A stretch of DNA of 36,504 nt from an uncultured Archangium sp. (GTDB lineage: Bacteria; Myxococcota; Myxococcia; Myxococcales; Myxococcaceae): positions 1 to 36,504 of the forward strand of contig CAIVGN010000082.1 of assembly GCA_903905455.1 (NCBI GenBank), read 5' to 3'. The notes under the pieces are model-generated. The model was not told where the DNA came from, ran no database searches, and saw only the letters and a program-made list of their open reading frames with translations. Numbering within the stretch: position 1 is the stretch's first letter; each line of letters starts with the position of its first letter. Positions 8,310 to 16,102 of this stretch are shown here, one piece after another. Both the position numbers and the translations under genes were made by a program.

Positions 8310-9284
8310 ATGCTCCGTCACTTCCTGTGGTTGTCGTTGGTGCTGGCCCCCGTCGTCCAGGCGGCCGAGCCCGTGGTGCTCAAGCTGGGCTCGTCGGTGC
8401 CGCGCGAGTCGCCCTGGGGCGCCGTGCTGCGCGTCTGGCAGAAGGCGGTCTTCGAGAAGACGAACCACGAAGTGACCATCGAGATCTTCTGGAACGGCAC
8501 CCAGGGTGACGAGGCCGCGCAGATGTCGAAGGTGAAGACCGGCCAGCTCGACGGCGCCGTGGTCTCGGCCGTGGGCCTGGGCGTCATCGACCCCAACGTC
8601 AACGTGCTGCAGGTGCCCGGGCTGTACGCCGACTGGGCGCAGCTCGACAAGGTGCGCGACGTGCTCAAGCCGCGCTTCGAGAAGACCTTCCGCGAGGCGG
8701 GCATCGAGCTCGTCGGCTGGGGCGACGTGGGCCTCGATCGCTTCATGTCCAAGGGCTACCCGGTGAAGACGCCGGCAGACTTGAAGGGCAAGCGCGCGTG
8801 GGTGTGGCGTGAAGACCCGGTGCTCCCGCCGCTCTTCCAGCTCACCGGCGCGGTCATCGTTCCCACCAGCCTGCCCGAGGTGCTCCCGGAGCTCTCCACG
8901 GGCAACGTCACCATCCTCTCGGTGAGCGCGCTGGCCGCCGAGCAGCTGCAGTGGGCCAGCCGCTTCGACCACATGACGCGCTCGGTGGTGGCGCCGAACA
9001 TCGGCGGCATGGTGCTGGCAAAGGCGAAGCTCGACGCGCTGCCGACGGCGTGGCGCGAGGTGGTGCTCGAGACCGGCCGCGTGGCCTCCAAGGCGCTGAC
9101 CGACCGCATTCGGGGTGAAGACGCCAAGGCCTTCGCGCGGCTCGAGAAGCGCATGACGGTGGTGGAACTCTCGGCCGAAGACGTGGCGGCCTGGGCGAAG
9201 GTGTTCGCCGAGGCACGCGCGCGGCTGGGCAAGGGCACCTTCCCGGCCAAGCTCATCGAAGAAGTCGAGCAGCTCGCGAAGTGA
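8310..9284 (+). CDS. TRAP transporter substrate-binding protein (DctP/TatP family)
   Basis: A 324-residue periplasmic binding protein with signal peptide MLRHFLWLSLVLAPVVQAAEP. Family hallmarks: VLKLGSSVPRESPWG at the mature N-terminus, IEIFWNGTQGDEAAQMSKVKTGQLDG, and the domain-two block VKTPADLKGKRAWVWRED. That block contains the arginine region that in carboxylate-binding members pairs with the ligand acid. The motif varies from the common GLKxR pattern, so the ligand may not be a simple C4 acid. AAAGG precedes the ATG. Its stop overlaps the permease start (GTGA), so these two are translated together. Confidence 0.88.
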   Translation: MLRHFLWLSLVLAPVVQAAEPVVLKLGSSVPRESPWGAVLRVWQKAVFEKTNHEVTIEIFWNGTQGDEAAQMSKVKTGQLDGAVVSAVGLGVIDPNVNVLQVPGLYADWAQLDKVRDVLKPRFEKTFREAGIELVGWGDVGLDRFMSKGYPVKTPADLKGKRAWVWREDPVLPPLFQLTGAVIVPTSLPEVLPELSTGNVTILSVSALAAEQLQWASRFDHMTRSVVAPNIGGMVLAKAKLDALPTAWREVVLETGRVASKALTDRIRGEDAKAFARLEKRMTVVELSAEDVAAWAKVFAEARARLGKGTFPAKLIEEVEQLAK

Positions 9285-11758
9285 CGCGGCTCGATCGCGC
9301 GCTGACCCGCCTCGAGGTGGGGGTGGTGACGGCGGCGCTGGCGCTGCTGTCCTGCTCCCTGGTCGCGTGGGTCACGCTCAAGGGGCTCTCGTCGCGCACC
9401 TCGGCAGACTTCGTCGCCGGCCTCGTGTTCCGCGCGGGCTTCTCGGCGACGCTGCTGGGGTTCCTCACCTGGCGCTTCTCGCGGTCCACGAAGCGCACCG
9501 GCGCGGTGGTGCTGCTGGCCATCGCCCTCGCGTGGTTCTGGCGGGACCTGGGCGTGGACTGGGCGGCCAACGTGCTGGCGTGGCTGCAAGACGGCTCGGT
9601 GCTCACCTGGTTCGGCGGGCTGCGCGGGCTGGGCACGCGGTTGACCCTGGTGCTGGCCATGGCCGGCGGCGCGCTGGCCACGGCGACCGGGCGCCACGTG
9701 TCCATCGACGTGGTGTCGCGCTCGTTCGGCGAGGCGATGCGGGCGTGGGTGGCGCGCGGGGGCGGGGTGCTCGCGGCGGCGGTGTGTGCCTGCGCGGGCT
9801 GGGGGTTCTTCGACTTCATCGCCATCGACGCGTTCCACGTCCCCCCGGGCGCCAGCGCGGCCGAGAAGGTGGCGGTCACCGGCACCGGCGTGGCGCGGCA
9901 CCTCGCGCTCGCCGGCAAGCAGGTGCGCCTCGACGTGAAGATGGCAGGCCGGGTGCTGGCCGGCCGGCCGTGGGACCGCTCGCTCACCGCCGCGGAGTGG
10001 AACGCGTGGCTGGGTGACGACGAGGCCTTCACCCCGTTGCGCGAGGCGGATCTGTCGCTGACCCGCATGCCGTTGTTGGCGATGCCGGGCGAGGCGCCGC
10101 GCGGGCTGCTGGTCAAGGACCTGAGCCTGATCATCCCCTTCGGGTTGTGGTGGATCGCGCTGCGGTTCCTGTTGTGGGTGCTGTTGGGCACGCCGAACGA
10201 AGGGGCCCACGGCGCGGGCGTCGCCGAGTCGAAGCCCCGGGCGCGCGCGTGGCTCACCGGTGGCGTGGCGTCGGTCTCGGGGCTCTTTGGGTTCTTCGGC
10301 GGTTGGCCGGCGGCGGTGCTCGCGCTGGCGGCGCTCTTCGGGGTGCCCCTGTTCGCCATCATGGCCGGCGGCGCGGAGTTGGCGTGGGTGCTCAGCGGCG
10401 CGCCCCTCAACCGCCTGGCGCCGCGCGTGCTCGACGAGCAGTTCGCGGGCTCGCCGGTGTTGATCACCATCCCCCTCTTCACCGCGCTCGGGTACGTGCT
10501 CGCCGAGTCCAGGGCCCCGCTGCGCATCGTGGAGGCCTCGCGGGCGCTCTTCGGTTGGCTGCCTGGTGGCCTGGCGTTGGTGTGCCTCGCCGCGAGCGCC
10601 TTCTTCACTTCGCTCACCGGCGGCAGCGGCGTGACCATCATCGCCATCGGCGGGTTGCTGTACCCGACGCTGCGCTCGCAAGGGTACCCGGAGCGCTTCT
10701 CCCTGGGACTCGTCACCACCGGTGGCTCGCTGGGGTTGTTGCTGCCGCCGTCGCTGCCCATCCTCGTCTACGCGCTCGTCGCGGGGCTCGAGTTCACCGC
10801 GGCCTTCAAGGCGGGGCTCTTGCCGGCGCTGCTGGTGCTCGTCGTGCTCGGGCTGTGGAGCGCCTACGTGGGCCTCAAGGACAAGGTGCCGCGTGATCGC
10901 TTCGTGCCGAAGGAGGCGGTGAAGGCGCTGGGGCTCGTGAAGTGGGAGCTGGGCATCCCCTTCGTCATCCTCGGGGGCCTCACCACCAGCCTCACCACGC
11001 TCGACGAGTCGGCGGCGATCGTCCTGGTGTACGCGGTGGGGTGCTCGCTCTTCATCCACCAGGACCTGGCGGTGAAGGACCTCCCGCGCATCTTGAAGCA
11101 GGCGGTGGCCCTGGCGGGCGCGGTGATCCTCATCCTGATGATGGCCAACGCGCTGATGAACTTCGTCATCGACCGCCAGGTGCCGGCGCACGTGCTCGAG
11201 CTGTTGATTGGCCTGGGTCTCACTGAGCGGTGGCAGTTCCTGGTGGTGCTCAACGTGTTCCTGCTCGTCATCGGCATGGTGATGGACGGGTTCTCGGCGC
11301 TGCTGGTGGCGGTGCCGCTGGTGCTGCCGTTCGCGGCGCGCTTCGGGCTTCACCCCTTTCACCTGGCGATGATGGTGCTGCTCAACCTCGAGCTGGCGTT
11401 CTGCATGCCGCCGATGGGGTTGAACCTCTTCATCTCCAGCTTCCGGTTTCAGCGGCCCGTGGTGTCGCTCTACCGCGCGGTGCTGCCCTTCGTGGGGCTG
11501 CTGACGCTGTGCCTGGGCCTGGTGATGGCCTTCCCGTGGATCTCCACGGTGCTGGTGCAGCCCGACATCGACGCCGCGCGGGCGAAGGCGGAGAAGCTCG
11601 GCGTGGCTCCTCGAGAAGCGTGGAACCTCGAGTGCGTGCAGGAGGACACGCTCAACCCGAAGGCGTGCAGCGAGGCCGAGCGGGTACAGTACGCGCCGCC
11701 CGATGCGGGCGTCGAAGAGGACGTCGACGACGCGTTGATGAAGGAGATGATGCAATGA
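9281..11758 (+). CDS. Fused TRAP transporter small and large permease (DctQM)
   Basis: An 825-residue membrane protein. Residues about 1-180 carry the four-helix DctQ-like small subunit. About 187-282 is an extra hydrophilic stretch (contains WDRSLTAAEWNAWLGDDE and LSLTRMPLLAMPGEAP), unusual for a DctQ loop. The DctM portion runs from about 320 to 765 and holds the family signatures GGSGVTIIAIGGLLYPTLRSQGY-like in pieces (GVTIIAIGG; LGLLLPPSLPILVYALVAG), and LNLELAFCMPPMGLNLFI near the end. A 60-residue acidic cytosolic tail follows. The GTG start overlaps the binding-protein stop. Uses a sodium or proton gradient to import the ligand. The large central insertion sets it apart from ordinary QM fusions. 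Confidence 0.85.
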   Translation: MTRLDRALTRLEVGVVTAALALLSCSLVAWVTLKGLSSRTSADFVAGLVFRAGFSATLLGFLTWRFSRSTKRTGAVVLLAIALAWFWRDLGVDWAANVLAWLQDGSVLTWFGGLRGLGTRLTLVLAMAGGALATATGRHVSIDVVSRSFGEAMRAWVARGGGVLAAAVCACAGWGFFDFIAIDAFHVPPGASAAEKVAVTGTGVARHLALAGKQVRLDVKMAGRVLAGRPWDRSLTAAEWNAWLGDDEAFTPLREADLSLTRMPLLAMPGEAPRGLLVKDLSLIIPFGLWWIALRFLLWVLLGTPNEGAHGAGVAESKPRARAWLTGGVASVSGLFGFFGGWPAAVLALAALFGVPLFAIMAGGAELAWVLSGAPLNRLAPRVLDEQFAGSPVLITIPLFTALGYVLAESRAPLRIVEASRALFGWLPGGLALVCLAASAFFTSLTGGSGVTIIAIGGLLYPTLRSQGYPERFSLGLVTTGGSLGLLLPPSLPILVYALVAGLEFTAAFKAGLLPALLVLVVLGLWSAYVGLKDKVPRDRFVPKEAVKALGLVKWELGIPFVILGGLTTSLTTLDESAAIVLVYAVGCSLFIHQDLAVKDLPRILKQAVALAGAVILILMMANALMNFVIDRQVPAHVLELLIGLGLTERWQFLVVLNVFLLVIGMVMDGFSALLVAVPLVLPFAARFGLHPFHLAMMVLLNLELAFCMPPMGLNLFISSFRFQRPVVSLYRAVLPFVGLLTLCLGLVMAFPWISTVLVQPDIDAARAKAEKLGVAPREAWNLECVQEDTLNPKACSEAERVQYAPPDAGVEEDVDDALMKEMMQ

Positions 11759-12009
11759 AGAAGCCGAGCCCGAAGAAGAACGCCGCGCGGGCGAAGAAGG
11801 ACGAGCACGCGCTGCTGTTCGAGCAGTTCGGCGTGGCGTGTGATGCGGTGAACGTCGCCTTGAAGGTGCTCGCCACCTCGCCCGAGTTCGCCTCGGTGCC
11901 GAAGGCCGGGCCGGTGATCTTCGCGCTGTCGATCGTGGACCAGGTGAACAAGGTGCTCGGGCGCGTCCACCCCGACGGCCGCTTCGAGCTGCCGCCGCGG
12001 AAGGCGTGA
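11755..12009 (+). CDS. Small hypothetical protein coupled to the TRAP permease
   Basis: An 84-residue protein with a very basic N-terminus (MKKPSPKKNAARAKKDEH) followed by an amphipathic helical region and the tail HPDGRFELPPRKA. The ATG overlaps the permease stop by ATGA, and the same strand and codon bias continue, so it is a true gene of the TRAP operon. No recognised domain and no signal peptide; expected cytosolic. A near-identical tail (HPDGRFELPP) occurs again at 14844-14873. Function unknown; it may be an accessory of transport or an unrelated rider. Confidence 0.7.
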   Translation: MKKPSPKKNAARAKKDEHALLFEQFGVACDAVNVALKVLATSPEFASVPKAGPVIFALSIVDQVNKVLGRVHPDGRFELPPRKA

Positions 12010-12036
12010 CCTGCGCAGGCGGGTCGTTGCGCGAGA

Positions 12037-12420
12037 TCAGGCGAAGATGAGAGGCACTCCGTAGGCCTTCAACGCATCGTCGTGCGAGACGATCGTCAAG
12101 CCCTCGAGCCCGGCCTGGGCGACGAGCATTCGATCGAACGGATCGCGGTGATGGAGCGGCAGGCCTCGCAGGGCGAGCGCGTGGGCAGCGGTGACGGAGA
12201 GTTGCTCGAAGGACTGCGCGTCGAGCGTTTCTTCGAAGTCCGTGGGGAGGTCGACCTTGCCGAGCCCTTCCTTGATTCGCAGCTCCCAGATGCTCGCGGC
12301 GCTGACGAAGACCAGGTTCTCCGGATCGGCAAGGACGGAGCGGACCCTGGCCTTCAGCTTTCGGTCATCCGCGAGCCATCAGAGGAGCACGTGCGTATCG
12401 AGCAGGAGCCGGAGCGTCAC
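12037..12420 (-). pseudogene. PIN-domain toxin (VapC-like) interrupted by an in-frame TGA
   Basis: The frame encodes a complete 127-codon PIN ribonuclease toxin except for TGA at codon 14 (12381-12379). Before it: VTLRLLLDTHVLL with the first catalytic Asp. After it: WLADDRKLK, then ASIWELRIKEGLGKV, LPLHHRDPFDRMLVAQA (late acidic residues) and SHDDALKAYGVPLI. Related toxins read LLWWLAD here, so TGG has become TGA. The GTG start overlaps the antitoxin stop (GTGA), the normal TA arrangement. No useful start exists after the stop that would keep the first Asp. The toxin is therefore probably dead, unless the stop is a sequencing error or is read through. Confidence 0.8.
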
Positions 12421-12653
12421 GGCAACACACCGAACGCTGCGGCGACGTCGTCGGGCAGTTCGTCAAAATCGGCCCGCACGCGGATCCGGCCCTTCATCGC
12501 GCCGGGCTTCCTCGGGGAGGCGGGACCCCGGAACCGAACGAGGCGCGCGACCGGAACCCCCGCCTTGCCAATGAGCACTTCTTCGCCCTTGGAGACCGCC
12601 TCGATGAGGGCGGAGAGCTCTGCCTTCGCCTCGGAGATGTTCTTGAGGATCAC
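12417..12653 (-). CDS. Phd/YefM-type antitoxin of the PIN toxin pair
   Basis: A 78-residue antitoxin. The N-terminus VILKNISEAKAELSALIEAV followed by GEEVLIGKAGVPVARLV matches the Phd/YefM fold that binds DNA and pairs with PIN or Doc toxins. The C-terminal tail (RVRADFDELPDDVAAAF) is the acidic toxin-neutralising segment. The GTG at 12653 was chosen over an ATG at 12737. The fold begins here, and the extra 28 residues would cover a perfect inverted repeat that looks like the operator. It remains intact although its toxin is broken. Confidence 0.8.
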   Translation of the reverse strand: MILKNISEAKAELSALIEAVSKGEEVLIGKAGVPVARLVRFRGPASPRKPGAMKGRIRVRADFDELPDDVAAAFGVLP

Positions 12654-12664
12654 GCCGCGACGGT

Positions 12665-12680
12665 AGACCAGACCTGGTCT
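12665..12680. promoter_or_regulatory. Inverted repeat, candidate antitoxin operator
   Basis: AGACCAG, two bases, CTGGTCT is a perfect seven-base inverted repeat lying 12 bases upstream of the antitoxin GTG. Phd-type antitoxins bind such palindromes to repress their own operon, so this is a good operator candidate by position and symmetry. Confidence 0.45.
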
Positions 12681-12763
12681 GACTCTCAATTGGGGCTCCT
12701 TGATGCCTGCCTCGCGCCGCCCTGGCCAGTGCGGCATCGGGCCCCTTGGCCGATCCTGGTCGC

Positions 12764-13945
12764 ATGACCGGACGGCCAGGAACGATCCTCTCGCTCGATC
12801 CCCACGACGCGCTCGGCTGGATCCAGTTGGATGACGGCGAACGGGTGCGCTTTGGAGGAACGGCGCTCGAGGGCTTCGCGACCGAGGACTTGATCGGCAT
12901 CCGCGTCGTCGTGCTCGGCACCATCGCCGGCTACCAGGGGGTCCCCAAGGCGGTCCGCGTGACGCCGCTCGTGCCGGTGCCGCCCACCGCAGCGAAGGTC
13001 TACCCAGCCACGCCGCGTCGCCATTGGCCGACCTTCGTGCGCGAGCATCCCCGCTGGAGCGATGCCGCAGCGGCCAGCGTTCCGTTCGTTCATTCGCTGC
13101 CGCCGCTCGCGCTGCCGCGACATCCCTTGTTCAGCGCGTGGCACGACGAGATCTGCGCGACTGCGCCCGTGAGCAGGGCCCTCGGCGTGCCCACAGTCCG
13201 TGCCGAAGAGCGCTTCGTTCCGACCGCCGAGGATTGTTTCGCGCACGGGCGCCTCGCGTTTCTCGACGAGGCACGCTGGCCCACGTGCGGCCTCTGCGCG
13301 CGTCCGCTCGAGATGTGCGTCCAACTCAGCTCCGCCGTGCTCGCCGACTGGATCCCGGGCGCTGGCGGATTGGTCGCGCTCTTCTGCTTTCACTGCGGCA
13401 TCAAGAACCCGAGCGACCCTCGGGTCGGCCACGTGCGCTTCGTGCGCGGCTCCATGCGCGTCGAGGGACCGGCGGAGGGCACCTGGAAGTCGGCCTCGAG
13501 CGGATGGCTGGCGGACACGCAGCGCGTCACTCCCTTCGGCCCCGGGCGATTGGCACCGAGCGAGAGCTGGCATGGAGCTCGAGCAGCGAAGGCGCCCTGG
13601 ACGGCCGCGAGCGGGCTGTTCGGCGTGGGCGATGTCGCGTTCGACGAGCTACCGCCGGGCGCGACCGAGGACCTGCTCGACGACCTCGGCGCGAAGTTCG
13701 ACGACTGGCTGGAATCAGGGCCACGACAGCCCGCTTCGGACCGGCCTGGGGGACTGCGGGCCGGCGCGTGGCTCGGTGGCGTTCCCTGTTGGGTCCAGGG
13801 TGATCGGACGCCGAGTTGCGGCGGCCACGGTGAGATGCAGCACCTGCTCGATTACGACGGCGGCCAGTTCCTCGACGGCGCGCTGCACGTCTTCGTGTGC
13901 CCCGATCGCGCGTGCAACGCGCTCGCCTTCGTCGCGGAGTTCTGA
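12764..13945 (+). CDS. DUF1963/PDCD2-like protein with N-terminal OB-like domain and Cys pairs
   Basis: A 393-residue cytosolic protein. Residues about 4-65 look like a small OB or cold-shock-like barrel (GTILSLDPHDALGWIQLDD, then GIRVVVLGTIAGYQGVPKAV). The middle has CGLCARPLEMCVQL and FCFHCGIKNP, two Cys-x2-Cys pairs as in a zinc-binding fold. The end reads LGGVPCWVQ, GEMQHLLDYDGGQFLDG, ALHVFVCPDRACNALAFV, which resembles the DUF1963/YwqG and PDCD2 C-terminal pattern. The ATG at 12764 is preferred to the upstream TTG at 12746. It is transcribed divergently from the TA pair. Role unknown; these families are linked to protein handling or immunity proteins only loosely. Confidence 0.6.
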   Translation: MTGRPGTILSLDPHDALGWIQLDDGERVRFGGTALEGFATEDLIGIRVVVLGTIAGYQGVPKAVRVTPLVPVPPTAAKVYPATPRRHWPTFVREHPRWSDAAAASVPFVHSLPPLALPRHPLFSAWHDEICATAPVSRALGVPTVRAEERFVPTAEDCFAHGRLAFLDEARWPTCGLCARPLEMCVQLSSAVLADWIPGAGGLVALFCFHCGIKNPSDPRVGHVRFVRGSMRVEGPAEGTWKSASSGWLADTQRVTPFGPGRLAPSESWHGARAAKAPWTAASGLFGVGDVAFDELPPGATEDLLDDLGAKFDDWLESGPRQPASDRPGGLRAGAWLGGVPCWVQGDRTPSCGGHGEMQHLLDYDGGQFLDGALHVFVCPDRACNALAFVAEF

Positions 13946-14008
13946 GCCTCGCTGCCAGCGCGTGCGCGCCACCGAGACGTGCGCGTCCCACTCACGTAAC
14001 TTGGAGCC

Positions 14009-14749
14009 ATGTCGGGACGAAGCGTTCACACCTTCAGCGCCTTGACGCTCGAGCGCCTCGAGCGGGGCGGGGCGGGCATGCCGTTCGTGTCGGTGCCGTT
14101 CGTGCCGGCGCCGGGCGAGCTGAGCGCGGCGGTGGACTCCCTCTCTCCCACCCGGGACGTCGCGCTGATCTTGCGCGGCACCCAGGAGGACGGCGCGCCG
14201 TACGAGCTCACTGTCACACCGGTGCGCGACGAGGGCATGGTGGTGCACTTCGCCCAGGGCCGTGTGTTGCGCTTGCTTGGGCGCGGAAGCGACGAGACGC
14301 CGCTCGCCGATGGCGACGGCTACCCTGCGAAGGTGCTCGTCCCGCGCACGTGGGCGTCGACCGCGCTCCTGCTCGCCACGCTCAGCGGGGCGCTGCCGCG
14401 CACGCTGCCGTGGCACGACGCGAAGTTCGTCTCGCTCGGGACGCTGTCGCTCGAAGAGGTGTCATTCGCGCGATGCAGCGCCGACCCGCAGGCCTGCGTG
14501 GTGGTGATGGCCTCGCGGATCGCGACGCACCTCGCGGGCAGCGCAGAGCCCGAGCGGGCGTTCGAAGAGGTGATCGCGGAGTTGCGCCGTGTGGGGCACG
14601 ACCTCTGGTCGTTCGATCAGGGCGATGACATGGGCGGGAGCTGGTGCAGTGACTCCATGCGCCAGGCCGAAGGCCAGGGGCTCACCCTCGAGTTTGGGTG
14701 GATGTCGGTGCGCGTTCGGTTCGGCGACGCGACTGCTGCGGCGCCTTGA
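14009..14749 (+). CDS. Hypothetical protein
   Basis: A 246-residue protein with no signal peptide or membrane segment and no family I recognise. Coding status is supported by strong third-position GC bias and GGAG six bases before the ATG. Sequence features: VSVPFVPAPGELSAAVDSL near residue 27, a mixed alpha/beta middle, and a C-terminal DLWSFDQGDDMGGSWCSDSM segment rich in acidic and aromatic residues. It follows the DUF1963-like gene by 63 bases on the same strand and may be co-transcribed. Confidence 0.6.
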   Translation: MSGRSVHTFSALTLERLERGGAGMPFVSVPFVPAPGELSAAVDSLSPTRDVALILRGTQEDGAPYELTVTPVRDEGMVVHFAQGRVLRLLGRGSDETPLADGDGYPAKVLVPRTWASTALLLATLSGALPRTLPWHDAKFVSLGTLSLEEVSFARCSADPQACVVVMASRIATHLAGSAEPERAFEEVIAELRRVGHDLWSFDQGDDMGGSWCSDSMRQAEGQGLTLEFGWMSVRVRFGDATAAAP

Positions 14750-14815
14750 CCGCGTAGATGGGCGCTGGATCGCTGACTCTCCTTGCCCCGGGCCTCCTCC
14801 CGACTTCCGCGCGTG

Positions 14816-14891
14816 GAACGTCGTCACCCACCGGGCCGGTCATCCCGATGGTCGCTTCGAACTGCCACCGCAGCAGGGGTGAACGTCGTCA
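14816..14891 (+). other. Remnant of the small-protein tail between 11-bp direct repeats
   Basis: One frame here reads GHPDGRFELPPQQG and then stops, matching the C-terminus of the 84-residue protein at 11755-12009 (VHPDGRFELPPRKA). The piece is bounded by the direct repeat GAACGTCGTCA at 14816-14826 and 14881-14891. The 157-bp gap between the flanking genes shows no other feature. It may be the remains of a duplicated gene end. Confidence 0.35.
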
Positions 14892-14906
14892 GGCGGCTCG
14901 TGAGGG

Positions 14907-15449
14907 CTACCCGACGGTGCGGAGCACCACGTTCCCCCGCTTCGCCTCGACGTCGAGCCGCGCCAGCATGCCCGCGACGTCGTAGTAGGTAAGGCGCACC
15001 GCGCCGGCGCCGATCGACAGGCCCGAGGTGAGCGGTGTCCAGGCTCCCGCAGGCGCGGCCTGGTCGCCGAAAGTGGTGGGATGTGGGCACGTCGGCGCCA
15101 CGCTGGCTTCCCACGTCGCGCCGCCTCGCAGCAGCAGGTGCGTTCGAGACAGGGTCAGGTCATTGACGAGAATGTCGCTCGTCGAGGCCCGGCCCAGCGT
15201 GAGCTCGACGCCCGGCTTCTCATCGAGGTGGAAGCAGAATGCGTCCGTCCCCACCGGCCGCGAGGCCCGGCCAAAGACGGAGGGGTCGGTGATGGTCGTG
15301 GCCTGGTTGCTCTGCCGCGTCGTGGTCGCCGGTCGCCACTTGCCGGGCTCCCAGATCAGCCAACTGCAGGGGTACTTCGCTGGGAACGCCGGGGCGAGCT
15401 TCACGGATTCTCTGGCCAGGAAGGTCAACAGGTAGGTCGAGACCGCCAT
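14907..15449 (-). CDS. FHA-domain protein
   Basis: A 180-residue protein containing a forkhead-associated domain at about 70-175. The phosphopeptide-binding motifs are complete: GR at 86-87 within LTLGRASTSDILV, and SRTH at 101-104, followed by LLLRGGATWEASV. The FHA fold recognises phosphothreonine and often works with Ser/Thr kinases, which are abundant in myxobacteria. The N-terminal 60 residues (STYLLTFLARESVKLAP) are not recognised. Its ATG is in register with a plus-strand ATG at 15448, so its start borders the decayed frame on the other strand. No kinase is adjacent; the kinase-like protein at 26413-28440 appears inactive. Confidence 0.75.
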   Translation of the reverse strand: MAVSTYLLTFLARESVKLAPAFPAKYPCSWLIWEPGKWRPATTTRQSNQATTITDPSVFGRASRPVGTDAFCFHLDEKPGVELTLGRASTSDILVNDLTLSRTHLLLRGGATWEASVAPTCPHPTTFGDQAAPAGAWTPLTSGLSIGAGAVRLTYYDVAGMLARLDVEAKRGNVVLRTVG

Positions 15450-15994
15450 GTGGAAGGCTAACTGTCCCCCGCAGTTCTCGCAGGGCTGCTCGCGACCACC
15501 AACGACCTACACCCGCGCACCTGTCGCCTGCCTGGTCGCCTGGGAACGCGACACCCTGCTGCGCCAGCCCCAGCTCTTCGCGCACCCCCGGCCGGCCCTG
15601 TACACCGAGGCCCTCTCGGTGCCCGCGCCCGCGGAGTTCGTGACCCAGGTGCTCGGTGCCGCGCTCGAACCGGCGAAGGCCGACTGTCGGAAGGCGCTCG
15701 TCGCGGTGAAGGGGGGTCGCTCGAGGCTCCACTGGCGCTCGAGCGCGAGGTGAACATGCTGTGCCGGTGGGTGGGCGCGCGCCGCCTGAGGGGAACGTCG
15801 GCGATCGCTGCGGCCTCGGCGGGTGGCGGCAGAACGTCAGGGGCCCCGACCGCGGCGTCGACGATCACTCCGACGACGAGGTCGAGGCGCCTGCGGCGTG
15901 CAAGCCCGGGCTGCAGTGGCGGCGCTGCCGGGTCAGACAGCCACTGCTGGGCTGGGACCGCGCGTCCGGCGCTGCCAAAGCGAGGGGCCGGTGA
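15448..15994 (+). pseudogene. Decayed reading frame with probable frameshifts
   Basis: Three plus-strand stretches keep strong third-position GC bias but lie in different frames. 15500-15720 encodes a sequence with PVACLVAWERDTLLRQPQ and PAEFVTQVLGAALEPAKAD. 15718-15765 continues as SLEAPLALEREVNML. 15761-15994 reads PVGGRAPPEGNVGDRCGLGG, then DHSDDEVEAPAACKPG. The breaks at about 15715 and 15762 look like small indels. The text could once have joined to one protein of about 170 residues, perhaps with a Cys-containing ribbon, next to the FHA gene. A 202-residue minus-strand frame over the same DNA has poor composition and was not accepted. Could alternatively be sequencing errors in one intact gene. 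Confidence 0.45.
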
Positions 15995-16059
15995 TGACCT
16001 GCGCCCTGGCCCGGTCTCGAAGGTGCGTGGGAGCGCCCAGGCGACGGTGCCAGTTCGGC

Positions 16060-16101
16060 CCCTCACCCCGGCCCTCTCCCCGCTCGCGCAGGGCGAGGGA
16101 G
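16060..16101. repeat. REP-like palindromic intergenic element / possible terminator
   Basis: CCCTCTCCC (16072-16080) and GGGCGAGGG (16091-16099) form an imperfect hairpin just past the TolC stop, preceded by CCCTCACCCCGG. This resembles a type of intergenic palindrome seen in many GC-rich bacteria. There is no T-run, so a terminator role is uncertain. Confidence 0.35.
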
Positions 16102-16102
16102 C

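Noticed and set aside
8756-11755. A 999-residue minus-strand open frame over the TRAP operon
   Set aside because: It is His/Arg/Glu-rich antisense of DctP and DctQM, both of which have clear family motifs.
15458-16066. A 202-residue minus-strand open frame opposite the decayed gene
   Set aside because: Pro/Arg/Ala-rich, without recognisable motifs; third-position bias favours the plus strand.
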